A stretch of DNA of 64,000 nucleotides from Diphasiastrum complanatum (lineage: Eukaryota; Streptophyta; Lycopodiopsida; Lycopodiales; Lycopodiaceae), in the NCBI GenBank assembly GCA_029204225.1, contig CM055107.1, positions 19,476,315 to 19,540,314 of the forward strand. The letters are read 5' to 3'. A model generated the notes under the pieces. It was given only the letters and a program-made list of their open reading frames with translations. It searched no databases and had not been told where the DNA came from. The position numbers and the translations under genes are program-made. This document shows, one piece after another, positions 28,301 through 40,300 of the stretch. Each line of letters opens with the position of its first letter. Within the stretch, counting starts at the first letter, position 1.

Positions 28301-30979
28301 CCTACCTTCTTTAGGCCTCTCTACACTTCCCCTTCCCCTTAACATTCTCTTTCCATCTTCATCTTCACGTTCACCATTTCACCATCGGCATCCACACACT
28401 AGATCAACACCAGCTCCAGTCACGCATGCAAATCACCATGCAGCAGAACCAACACATCGCCAGTAAGGTGACCAATAACAATCATAGCAATAACACCACC
28501 AACACCGCAACACCAACCATCTTCAATGTTATTGGCACTATGGGACTAGCGCCAGATTAGTGTGGGGTGCATGTTGGCCATTTATGGTACATGCCTAATG
28601 CACGGACAAAAATTTATAGAGAGCTCACACAACCTCCATTTTGTAAAGGAAGCATTGTAAATAAATAAAAGTCAGACACCGCATAACAGTGCACTTGTAA
28701 TGCGCAAATCCCCATTAGCTGCACCCCCTCATCAAGTCAGATCAAGTTCAATACAGGGAAAAGTCGATCCATGTACTATCAGTCGATTCCAACCCACGTC
28801 GCGATCAGAAGGACGACGTTGATAGTCCACCTACTTGTACATAGATTTACTATTTACAACGATGGCAATCTACTATAGGATGGCTCTAGTAAATTAAGTA
28901 GATTCAAACTTATACTCTCAAGTATTGATCACGTGGATATCTTCTGCGTGGATCATCCACGCAGTTTTTTTTTTTTGCATGTTGATAATGAAATGAAATT
29001 AGTTAAATAAATATTTTTCTAAAGTGAATTATATTATGACGAGGTTTTTTTTTTTTTTTCTAAAGTGAATTATATTATGATGAGGTTTTTTTTTTTTTTG
29101 CATGTTGATAATGAAATGGAATTAGTTAAATAAATATTTTTCTAAAGTGAATTATATCATGATGTTCCTAGATGATTGGGATTTTTTATGAGGTCGGCCA
29201 CCTACTTTTGTAAGACAGTTGACTCGAGCTACCAAGAAAAAAAAAAAAATTATTTCAAAAGAAAAGAAACCAAACTACAATATGGCCTGTAGAAGTTGGA
29301 ATAGGATATTACAGCCTGTAGAGAGTTTGGCCATTTCTACCACAAAACAATGCTTTGCCAATCTTTTACAGTTGAAAAAGGATTCTCCAAATATTAGAGC
29401 AGTTATACCCAGTGGGAAGGTCACTAAACGATTCATTCGCCATGCAATCTGCCACATGTACTTTGTTAGAGACTCAATAAAAATAACTAGAAAAGAGAGG
29501 CCGGATCAAGCAAAAGTTCATACATAATCATTCAATATGGTTCTTGGAAAACCAGTAATACATAGGCTGCAAAGTTCTTGAGGTAGAGGATTTTTGCAAG
29601 TCTGATTACTTACAAGAGTTAGCACTAGTCAGCCGCTTACACATAGGACTTCTTGAAGACATTTATTGGCCATAAGGGTTATTTGAAGCGTTGCATTGAA
29701 CGGTATAGGTTGTGACAACTTCGAAAATGAGCTAAATCACCGTTTCACAAGTCCAGAAATCTTTAGCTTACTGTAACCCAACCGTGGTGCAAGATTTAAT
29801 GTGAGTTTGCGAGGTGGTATTTTACACAATCCACATTGTATTGATTTCCTAAAATAGTCAAAATAAAAAAAAATTAAAGAGTGTGCAACTGGCTGAGTCG
29901 GCTGAGAGTGAAACCTGCACCCGCAAAGGTGTAAGGCTGTTGTACCATTGGCATTTGGAGCCTACTTTCCTTTTGGGCTTGGCCCAATTGGGATGTATAA
30001 AGTACTTATTATGCATTATGATGCTAATGCAAAGTAAATACAATTGCAAATCAGAGTAAAGAATCTTGTTGAGTCATAAAAGCCATGTAAATAATTCTCT
30101 AATCTCGTTTCAAATACATCAACATAATCTACCTTGGTATTTTTGTTGGGATAGCGATGCCCCCATCTTTGAAGAGCCTCCCCTTTCGGCACTGGATTGC
30201 CCACAAGCTCAGCGACTGCTGCAGCTTTATCAGCCTTTCTCTTTGCAGGCACGTTACTTCCTCCTTTTAGCTTTTTGTAAGCTGGTTCATTAATCTCATC
30301 TAACTCTTCTTGTTCTTCCTCTGAATCAACAACAATTATTTCCTCGGCATCTCTCTTGTTTTTCATCTCGGACTGCTTCAGAGTTGCAACGACTTCTTTC
30401 GAAGAATACCAAGGTTAACACGCGCCGCAGCAGAATGCAGCCAACCAACTTAGCGGTGGAATGCAGGTTGATGAGAACTCCAAACAATAAAGCAAATGGG
30501 CAGATTCTAGCTTTTGGGGCTCAGTAAAGAATGCATGGACGAGAAAATTTTGGAGATGATAAAAAGAGAGCTTCAAGAATTCGATAACACATAGTATTCT
30601 AGAAGTAAAAAGTAGCTCGTGATCGGTGACATATGGCAAAGGTAAATGGCAATGCATATGTATATTAGTTTGGGATGAATGACTGAAGAAGACAATGCAG
30701 GCAAGCAGCCCCCGAGGGAGCCGGAGGTGCAAATGCGACTCAGCACTTCATGCTTGCTATCGGCTACCAGCTACTGACTACTGCTACTGCTGATACTCAA
30801 AATTTAGGTGCATTTGAAAGGCAACTCACAGTTACAAGTGAGCTCATAATATTATTTTATATATTCAATCTTTCTATCAGCAGTAGCAAAAGGAAAGTAA
30901 GGAAGGAGGGAACAGCAGGCAATAACTAGAATAGTAATAAGAATGCACCTGCTGTGCTCCGCCTGATCTGCTGATCCAT
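13399..30979 (-). CDS. CMT: Chromomethylase, DNA (cytosine-5)-methyltransferase with BAH and chromodomain (CMT3-like)
   Basis: In plants CMT3-type enzymes methylate CHG cytosines at H3K9me2 chromatin. Exons in gene order: 30366-30133, 21764-21727, 20982-20883, 20787-20683, 20565-20443, 20216-20117, 19993-19776, 19678-19613, 19503-19234, 19104-19046, 18780-18714, 18100-17858, 17705-17619, 17471-17403, 17278-17192, 16431-16344, 15257-15139, 15029-14925, 14809-14766, 14598-14529, 14380-14277, 13606-13399. All junctions are GT-AG and phases agree, giving 867 residues from the Met at 30,366 (Arabidopsis CMT3 is about 840). Domains in that numbering: BAH about 90-210; motif [11 protein letters not shown] about 279-288; chromodomain about 393-455 ([16 protein letters not shown]); motif IV GGPPCQ with catalytic Cys472; motif VI ENV 514-516; QFRMR about 556-560; motif [10 protein letters not shown] 802-810. 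No stop or frameshift was found. A 31-nt exon at 30979-30949 ([10 protein letters not shown]) probably precedes it, joining an acceptor near 30,395 and adding about 20 residues. CMT2 is less likely because the N-terminus is short. Confidence 0.95.
18278..18499. other. Possible small inverted-repeat (MITE-like) insertion in a CMT intron
   Basis: TACGAGGGTCGTTCAATG on the left and TTGAGGGTCTTTCCAG (reverse complement of the right) share GAGGGTC-TTC. The length of about 220 bp fits a MITE, but the match is short and no target duplication is clear. Confidence 0.2.
22820..24805 (+). pseudogene. 5'-truncated Copia (integrase C-terminus, RT, RNase H) in CMT intron 1
   Basis: The sequence starts in the integrase C-terminal region ([13 protein letters not shown] near 22,830) and a linker open frame at 22,899-23,315. 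RT at 23,490-24,122 has [50 protein letters not shown] and the active site YVDD near 23,860. RNase H runs from 24,162 to 24,805 and includes [17 protein letters not shown], and near the end [12 protein letters not shown]. Stops at 24,121 and 24,150 and a frameshift near 24,450 inactivate it. Gag, protease and the catalytic integrase core are missing. Long stretches are still clean, so it is younger than the other minor Copia pieces. Related to the older Copia at 46,795-47,593. Confidence 0.93.
24862..25098 (+). repeat. 3' LTR of the intronic Copia
   Basis: A purine tract AAGGGCGAGAG precedes about 235 bp ending in GTGTAGCA. It contains GGGACACGCATTCCGTC, a decayed version of the palindromic core seen in LTRs at 47.7 and 61.66 kb. 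The TG start is mutated, so the left limit is approximate. Confidence 0.6.
25147..25790 (+). pseudogene. Ty3/gypsy integrase fragment in CMT intron 1
   Basis: The frame at 25,147-25,428 reads [15 protein letters not shown], then [17 protein letters not shown] and [10 protein letters not shown]. This is the catalytic core of an Athila/Tat-like integrase. The second catalytic aspartate position reads VSNRGSH where VSDRG is normal, so D is replaced by N. Later pieces in other frames resemble the C-terminal region ([16 protein letters not shown] near 25,590, GPYRIN near 25,660). It lies about 50 bp downstream of the Copia LTR. RT, RNase H and LTRs are absent. Confidence 0.8.
25791..27123. other. 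Intron sequence with a strong hairpin, no gene recognised
   Basis: TGCGAGGGTTGAACCCTCGC(A) at 26,281-26,301 is a perfect 10-bp stem with a 1-nt loop. AGAGTTC (26,268) and GAACTCT (26,311) extend the pairing outward. No coding signal. Confidence 0.6.
27124..27386 (-). repeat. GTCGA-rich minisatellite next to an LTR-like terminus
   Basis: Bases 27,124-27,335 are dominated by GAGTCGATG, GTCGAG and related pentamer-based units. Read on the minus strand from 27,386 the sequence begins TGTTGGATTTGAATGCTCATG, close to the LTR start at 55,461 (TGTTGGATTTAATACTCATG). It may be an LTR fragment whose interior has expanded. Confidence 0.45.
27590..27765. repeat. Imperfect ~20-bp tandem repeat
   Basis: About eight units with a shared GACGAGCATT-like core end in TGACG, GGCG or CGACG. 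Spacing is 16-22 bp, and the units are diverged. Confidence 0.5.
28755..28925 (+). repeat. Dispersed LTR-interior repeat, copy 1
   Basis: The reverse complement matches 55,018-55,175 with moderate divergence, including shared stretches such as GAATCTACTTAATTTACTA and ATCCTATAGTAGAT. Probably a fragment of the same Copia LTR family as at 55.0-55.46 kb. Confidence 0.6.
28965..29165. repeat. Poly-T-bounded tandem duplication
   Basis: The unit contains GCATGTTGATAATGAAATG and TCTAAAGTGAATTATATTATG. It occurs about two and a half times, separated by T-runs of 11-15. Confidence 0.75.
29166..30132. other. Intron 1 sequence next to the CMT first exon, no gene recognised
   Basis: The open frame at 29,219-29,527 has no family resemblance. 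Confidence 0.4.
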
Positions 30980-31039
30980 GAAGCCGAATCTGGACGTTCT
31001 AGAAAGTTGCTACTGTAGTGTAGTGTAGTTGTAATGTAG

Positions 31040-31090
31040 TCACTGTAAGAAGTTGTTGTGGACTTTTGTGTTTAAAAATATAAAAAAGGA
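31040..31090 (-). promoter_or_regulatory. CMT: Probable CMT core promoter (TATA box)
   Basis: On the minus strand the sequence reads TTTTTTATATTTTTAAAC at 31,071-31,088. Transcription would start near 31,050, giving a leader of about 70 nt before the ATG at 30,979. The leader is C/A-rich (CTACACTACACTACAG), as is usual for plant leaders. Confidence 0.5.
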
Positions 31091-31198
31091 GGGAAAATAG
31101 TCTCAAGAGCAAGGAACAGCGGAAATGTAAAAGCACACCAAAAACTACCACTTCGCATCACTTCATTTCTTATATTCATTCATTCACTCAATAACAAC

Positions 31199-31276
31199 TT
31201 GCCACCTCACTCACTCACTCAATCACATACTTATATTCATTCACTTGCCACCTCACTCACTCACTCAATCACATAC
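31199..31276. repeat. 46-bp tandem duplication in the CMT upstream region
   Basis: TTGCCACCTCACTCACTCAC... starting at 31,199 recurs from 31,245. It lies about 110-190 bp upstream of the proposed TATA box. Confidence 0.8.
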
Positions 31277-31809
31277 TACATATTTCTCTCTCTCATCATC
31301 ATCATTATATTTCAACCTCAATCAAAATGTGTGGCTCTCGCTCTCTTGCCAACAGAGAAGCCAAGGATCCCAAAACACTAGCATGGACCATGCAACTCCA
31401 ACTCCAAGAGCTCATTGACCAACAACCTTAAAAGAACATGCATTATCAAAATTATGCTATACCTTTACTACATAGATCAATGTCTAACATTTCTTGAGGA
31501 TGCAGTTGTACTAGGATGCAGTTGTACTACAAAACTATATGTATGATTCCTAGTCAACACAAATGTAGATTGATATTTTCATGGTACCACTTAAAATGGA
31601 GTTCTTCCTCTTCGCGGTCTAAATCTTTTGAGGATTGCCTTTAAGTCGAGACCGTTTGCAGAAACGAACATAAGACAAACTACTAAAATACACATGATCA
31701 TGAAAGAAATTTGACACAATGTTGGCAGAAATTACATCCTATCAACTATGTCAAATATATAATACTGCTTGTACAATACATAATAACTACGAGTCAAACA
31801 ATGGGGGGA

Positions 31810-32530
31810 ATTTAAGAAGGATTACACTATGTACTTCGCTAGTCGACAGCTAATACAAGCTAAGGTCAACTATACAACCACTGAACGAGAGGCTCTAGCT
31901 ATGGTTTATGGTGTGAAGAAATATCGCCACTATTTTCTTGCCAATCCCTTTGCATTTTTTGTTGATAATCAATCCCTTTTGTACCTTGTCAACCAACCTT
32001 GTACGAGCGAATCACAGGATGGATGTTGCTATTACAGGAATTCGAATTCCAAATCATAGTGCGAAAGCGGATCATCTATCCAGGATCCAAAATGTACCAC
32101 CTAGCAAGGGAGTACCAAATGATTTGCCAGATGCAGATGTAGTACCAAAGTGGTCAGCAAATATCATTGAGTACCTTACGACAGGCTGACCACCCCCATA
32201 GATGAGTAGGGTAGAGCAACATAAATTGATTTTAATATTTGCTTCCTACACCTTAATAGTAGGCCAACTCTAAAAGATAGGTTTAGATCAAGTTCTACGC
32301 ACATGTGTCCTACCTCACGAAATTGATACGATAACCCAGTTTACTCATGAAGGCATAGGAGGACGGCAATTTGTGATTGATCTAACTGCAAGAAAGGTAC
32401 TCCATAGTGGATTTTGGTGGCCAACCCCTCACAAGGATGTCTATCAATTCACCAAGACATGTGATGTGTGCCAACGTTATCGGAAGCCCGCAGTCGTTGC
32501 AACCTATCATTGCCTAGAGCCCATTCGCAT
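31810..32530 (+). pseudogene. Ty3/gypsy RNase H and integrase zinc-finger remnant
   Basis: The RNase H end reads MYFASRQLIQAKVNYTTTER then EALAMVYGVKKYRHYFL (31,829-31,960), the standard Ty3 pattern. Near 32,373-32,530 the integrase zinc-binding domain is seen: ARKVLHSGFWWPTPHKDVY and then CDVCQRYRKP. Stops separate the parts. RT and the integrase core are missing. Confidence 0.85.
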
Positions 32531-32744
32531 AATACAATATCTGTTTGCAAATTGTAATGACCACCCTTGACTTGCATGGGACAATGAATATGATCATAGG
32601 GTTAAATGGACATAACACAGTTTTGTGTGAAGATGCATTGCACATATGGCACCACTGGTGTGTCAACTTGAGATTTTGCTTCAAGACTGGACACCATACA
32701 TTCTCTCTTCTTGGATACTATTGTTGATTTGATTTTGGCATCAC

Positions 32745-33145
32745 AATAACATATCGCACTGACAAATTTTGCAAAATTTTATAATCTGTCGCATTTCGAC
32801 ACATCGGATTTCGACATCCAAGTAAAAATTTCCAAATTGGATGTCCAGTGATTGGAAATTGTGGCGCCAACCAATTTTGAAACTTGTTGTCGGATTTCGA
32901 CATGTCAGAACCTGACATTTCGACGTGGATATGGCGTGGAATATTAGATAGCCACAAAAACTTTTGACATTCTGAAAACCAATAGACAATGATGGAGGTC
33001 CATCGCAAATCATTTGCGGTAATCTACTCACAAAAAAACATGTGGAGCAAGTCCATCACAATTCAAATGGCAATCATTTGCAATAATCTTAAAAAAAAAT
33101 AGCATGTGGAGTAGGTCCATCGCACTTCTGATGGTACCCATCAGC
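32745..33145. repeat. CACTA-like subterminal repeats and ~60-bp tandem repeat
   Basis: TTTCGACA(T/C), GGATGTCC and TCGACGTGG motifs in both orientations crowd 32,785-32,940. They resemble the cluster at 44.14-44.45 kb. From about 32,998 a ~60-bp unit (GTCCATCGCA...CATGTGGAG) repeats about 2.3 times with a poly-A in each. No transposase is seen. Confidence 0.45.
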
Positions 33146-33975
33146 GCACTACTACCATGCTTCAATCCACAAGAAGCAATAGTAGGAGGCACGGATTTTT
33201 GTCCACTAGAAGCTGTTGGCCACAGCGGCCCATCATTCCTTACAAAATAGTACCAATCATGCATGAACACCGCAACAAAATATTCCAGGGATTGTTCGCT
33301 GTCAGAAGCAACATCATATGTGAAGAGGTGAATAACATACTTGTGGTAATGTTCACTGTTGCTTTTGAGACAGCACCCACACGTATTCGCTTCTAATCAT
33401 GTATTACGGAAGCAAGAATGTAGTATCAATCTATGATAATCAAAGCATCATGTAAGCCCATTCCCTTTCCATCATAACAAGCTAATGACATTCCTCTGAT
33501 GCATACGATCATTCAATCAAATAAACCATAGCTTTCTTACCTTAGTTTGTAGTATCTTCCACTCGAATACTCTTTCACAAAGCTTTCACAGGTCTCCTCT
33601 CATCCAAGTAGAGATAGCAATAGTAGAGAAGCCAACCAAGAGAGTTAAAGCAAGAGAGAGAGGGAGAGAGCATGAAGAGTGAAAGTTAGGGTTGTAGTGA
33701 TCTTCCCTTTTATAGAAATTCCAGTACCTTTTGGTGGTGCACCAGGTGCTAGAAGATGCTCACTGTTAGATTCAATCCCTATCATGGCACTAATCACAAT
33801 CGTTTGGTGAAACCCAAATTTCCCACCAAAAGACTAGAAGTCCTAAAAGCCTTTTTAGAGGCCATGTTACTGGGTTTAGCAAGGTAAGACATTTTCGTTG
33901 AAGTAGTACCATGAGGGGAAAAAAAACTATAACATTTCAAAAAGCGAATAAAGTGTCGTAACCATATAGTAGAAT
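33146..33975. other. Non-coding stretch, nothing recognised
   Basis: Short purine-rich GA runs near 33,650, but no coding or element signature. Confidence 0.35.
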
Positions 33976-33978
33976 CCT

Positions 33979-35110
33979 TGAGAGAGAGAGAGAAAGCTTT
34001 ATTAACGTCTTTTTCCATGCCCAAAGGCATATAAGACGAAACAAGTACATCAAAATGGATGGCACCAAGATGGAGCAATGCCGTCAAAACAAAAAAACTA
34101 AAACCAAACTAACTAAGAAGAGAAAAATATCTCTTCAGTGCTCTAACTCTCAACCTAACTCTGAACAATAAGGTTCAATGAAAGGCTCTAACGCAGGAGG
34201 CAACTTTAAATACAATTTAAAAATTCTACATTGACTAAAAGGCTCTCACGTAGGAGGCATCACTGAGTGATGAGTTCTGGATGGGGTGACTACAAAATGT
34301 CGACCATCTCGAAAAATAACATTTTTTCCTATCGCATTTGCTTCCTCAATGAGATGCTTCCGTTCTTTCCATTGTAAGGTAGTTAGATCCTCATAGACAA
34401 AAACGTTACTGCCTTTAAGACGTCCACGACGCTTAAGAACTTCATTACGATAATCAGTGTATTTGAAACGGATGAAGACAACCGAAGAGTCGAACTTACT
34501 GTGCCAAGCTGCTTCCACGACGTCTTCATCTTCCTCATAGGAAAGTGAGGCTAGAAGTTCTTTGGCTGCAAGCAGGGGGTTGGTTTCGGAAAGACCTCTA
34601 ATGCGAATGTTTTGAGATTTGTATTCTCGTTTGGCTTGCTCTTCCATCGCCTATGAAACCATCTTATTGCTTTTTGCTTCGGTATTTTTGAGCATCTTGG
34701 CCCAACTTTTTGTCGAGGTCTGAATTTTCTCCTCCAGTGCTTTGATTGATCAGCGTTCACCTACGAAGCAGTGTTTAAGGCTGCCATTTGCGTCTTGAGA
34801 GTGGTATTTTCCATTTCAAGTAGATTTACCCGTTCCTTGAGTGTAAGCATATCCGCCTGCATATTACTTATGAATGTCATCAATCCCGAAAGGGGTGGAG
34901 CACTACAAGTGCCACAAAGATCCTTGAAGGGAGTAGAAGATGGCGATGACGGTGACGGTGAAGAAAATGGTTGTTTGTTGCCTTTTCGGCATGTGGTGAC
35001 CCATTCTGTATCCATGGCTGGAGCAAGCCAGGAGCACCCCTCCACGCTGCCTGATTGTGATAATTGCGACTTGATTGCGAACTAATTGCGACATGTGCTA
35101 AAATCAAAGT
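33979..35110 (-). mobile_element. LINE-derived ORF1-only element
   Basis: On the minus strand an L1 ORF1-like protein starts near 35,045. A Ser/Pro-rich N-terminus leads to a coiled coil (LKERVNLLEMENTTLKTQM, then LEEKIQTSTKSWAKML). An RRM-like block follows with SQNIRIRGLSET, a VVFIRFKYTDYRNEVLKRRG strand and then VFVYEDLTTLQWKERKHLIE. This matches the Transposase_22 layout, uncommon among the better-known plant L1 elements. Stops after ALNTAS and KMVS and one frameshift near 34,740 break it. No endonuclease or RT follows; the transcript sense runs instead into AATAAAGCTTTCTCTCTCTC at about 33,980-34,000, a typical simple-repeat tail. This is an ORF1-only, HAL1-like arrangement or an internal deletion. 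Confidence 0.6.
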
Positions 35111-35405
35111 CCAGACTGTGAACTTAGCCTCTCTCATAGTCAGCCATCATTCTTCCAAGAGGCAGTTTCCAAAGGCAGCGCTCTTCACACACCCCTCAGC
35201 AGCTGACCTAGCCCACGCAGATCTATGGTAGTAGTAGCGGTGGTTTTCATCTTCAGCAGCGCATTTTTACAACTCGCCATTGCACAGCGAGAGAGAAAGA
35301 GAGGGAGCAGCTACGCTAGAGAAGCAGGCAGAGGCGCATCCAAGGCAGCCATCACCAGGGATGAAGCCACGCTGGATCAGAGCGCTGGAATAGCGCCATC
35401 TCCAT

Positions 35406-37342
<1,937 letters not shown>

Positions 37343-40300
37343 ATGCAGAACAAGATCCGCACTATACTTAATTATTCAAGATTTAACTTTCTAGCCTGGA
37401 AAGTTAAGACATATTTGATACTCAAGGGCGAAGGACTCTTCCACTGGGTGGATGGCACAGAAGAAATGCCTACAACAACAGGCAATGAGCTACGTGAATG
37501 GAAGGAGAAAAACGACAAGGTAGTAGCCTTGCTATCATCTTCCATCGAAGATAGCCTTACACTTGACCTGGCTACACTCTCCAAAGCTAAGGAGATGTGG
37601 GATGCACTGCTCACAAGATTTCAGACGAAATCAAGAAGTCAGATTATGATGCTGGAAGATCAGCTGACGAATCTACAGTGGGATGGAAAAGACCTCGCCT
37701 CTTTCGTGAGAAAGGTGAAGGATCTGTTTCTATCACTACACAATTCATGAGCAGAGAATGCAATATCAGTTGAGAAGCAACTCACATATCTGTTGAGAGC
37801 CTTACTTAGATCTTTCCAGACGACACGAACCCTGCTCGCGAAAGATCCTACCATAAACCTCGAAAAGGAGATTGTCGAGATTCGAGAGGAAGTCGAGGCT
37901 AGAGAGCATCTTGATCACAAAGATGGTTTTGACCAAACACTCTACGACAATAGAGAAAAATCAAAGAAACAGTTCAAGCCTAAGAGAGAGTCGAATCAGA
38001 GGCAGGATCATGACCAGCAAGCAAAGGGGACCAGCAAAAGCAACTGGAAGACCAAAGAGAGGTCGAAACGACAAGATGCCGACAAGAAGACTTGCATGTG
38101 ATGCAGAAAAGACGGGCATACAGTAGATAACTGCTGGCTCAATCCCAAGATTGAGTGTATACTTTGTCATAAGAAGGGTCATGCAGCCATGGATTACCGC
38201 CAGAACCCAAGAAATAGATCAGCACAGAATAGACAGGATAATGATAATAGTTCTTCTAGCAAGAATAGCAGATGTAGGGATGCGTGTGATGTTTTCTAAT
38301 GAAGCACGCAACGTGATTGATGCCAGCATCAGCACTCTCATTGCTCAAGACAAAATGAAAGGGAACCTATATCATCTGAAGGTACGCCTACTTGCAGATC
38401 AAGTGCATCAGACTCATGATGACCCGCCAGACACTCTGTGGCACATAAGACTCTGCCACATGAACTCAATGGCACTCTATAAGGCAAGTCATCATGGAGC
38501 AATAACAGGGGTCAACATCTCGAATGCAACCAATTCGGCCACCTATGATGCATATTTGAAAGGCAAGATGTCACGCACACCATTTGTCAAAGACTCCTAC
38601 AGAATGACAAAGATTATGGAGCTGGTGCAGTCTGACATCTGCGGTCCATTCAACGTGATCTTAGTAGGAGGTTCAAAATACTATATAACCTTCATTGATG
38701 ATTATAGCAAGTTTTCCAGAGTGTATTTTATTCAAAATAAATATGAAGCACTCGATAAACTCACAGAATATGTGAATTGGGTTGAGAGATGCACAGGCAG
38801 CAAGGTGAAGCAGATCATAACAGATCGATATGGCAAATATATCTCGAATTACTTCATTGATTTCTGCAATGATCATGGCATCATTCACAGAAGAACTGCA
38901 GCCTACACACCGCAGCACAATGGTGTTGCTGAACGAAAAATCAGGATGCTAATGGAAACAGCCAGATGCATGATGGCCTATTCAAAAGCTCCAAGGGCAC
39001 TGTGGGCTGAAGCAGTAGCTACAGCCGCATACATCCAGAACAAGACAGGTAAATCTGGTGTTCCTCACACGACACCACATGAGCTATGATGGGGTAGAAA
39101 GCCCAATCTGTCTCACGTCAGAATATTTGGCTGTGCAGCATATGCACATATTCCTGATAAGCTTCGCAAGAAGCTTGATTTGAAAGTCGAGCAAGGATTT
39201 CTGGTAGGTTATCACAATAGTTTGTCATACTATAGAATCTACATGCCAGACACGAACACTGTGAAAACAGTGAGGGATGTCAAATTCGACGAGAGCAGGA
39301 TAATGGCCAACGAAGACCCTGTTAGCTATGAAGTTCTGGAATACTATGACCTGCCGCCAACGTTAGAAGGAGCAGAGGACGAATACGAAAACGAAAATTT
39401 TTGAGTCGTCTCCCATTCGAGCGACAAATCAGACGAAGAAAGATTCGAGAGGCAACCTGCCGTCGCAGTTTCTGTAAACCAAGATGGTTCCGGACCGAGC
39501 AGAGCAGACAAGGGCAAAGGCATAGCTGTTCCAGGAGGATCTCCTAGAAGGTCGACAAGACCACAAAGAGCGCCAACAAGATTTGTGCCAGGTAGCTCAG
39601 CTTTCACATCAGAAGAATTCTGCGGGTCCAGTGGCAAACCATAGACATTCGAGGAGGTGATTGAAGGTCCAAAAAAGGACAAATGGATCCAAGACATGAA
39701 CGAAGAGATGGAGTCCATGAGGAAGAACCAGGTATGGACGTTGGGGCCATTACCTCATAAGCGCAAGACTGTCAAATGCAAATGGATTTTCAAACTCAAA
39801 TATGGACCAAACGGGAGTGTGATGAAATACAAGACAAGACTGGTAGATAAGGGTTTCTCTCAGAGATACGGTATTGACTACTCTGAAACCTTCTCTCTTG
39901 TCATCAAACATTCGTCCCTACGTCTATTATTTGCATATGCAGTAGCTTATGACCTCAAGATCCACATTGTGGACGAGAAGACAGCCTTCTTGCATGGAGA
40001 ATTAGACGAAGAGGTCTACATGGATCAACCCCTAGGATTTGTCTCGAATTCACTACTTGACTATGTATGCAGAATGCATAGAAGCATCTACGGTTTGAAG
40101 CAATCAGCCCAACAATGGTACAAGAAGAAGGAGCAGACCCTGAAATCATTGGGATTCAAGCCTCTGTTGGCTAACTCCAATGTGTATGTCAGAGTTACAG
40201 ATGGGCAGATCATCATAGTGGCTGTATATGTGGACGACACTCTGATACTTTGCAGGAGTGAGCAGCTAATTGCTGAAGTAAAGACAGACATCTCGAAGCA

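Larger units (their letters stand above)
21765..30132 (-). other. CMT: CMT intron 1, about 8.4 kb, loaded with retrotransposons
   Basis: The donor AAG|GTAGAT at 30,133/30,132 and the acceptor ATGCAG|AAAG at 21,765/21,764 are in matching phase 0. The intron holds a 5'-truncated Copia with its LTR, a Ty3 integrase fragment and several simple or tandem repeats. Most other CMT introns are about 70-1,090 bp. The inserted elements read on the opposite (plus) strand to CMT. Confidence 0.85.
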
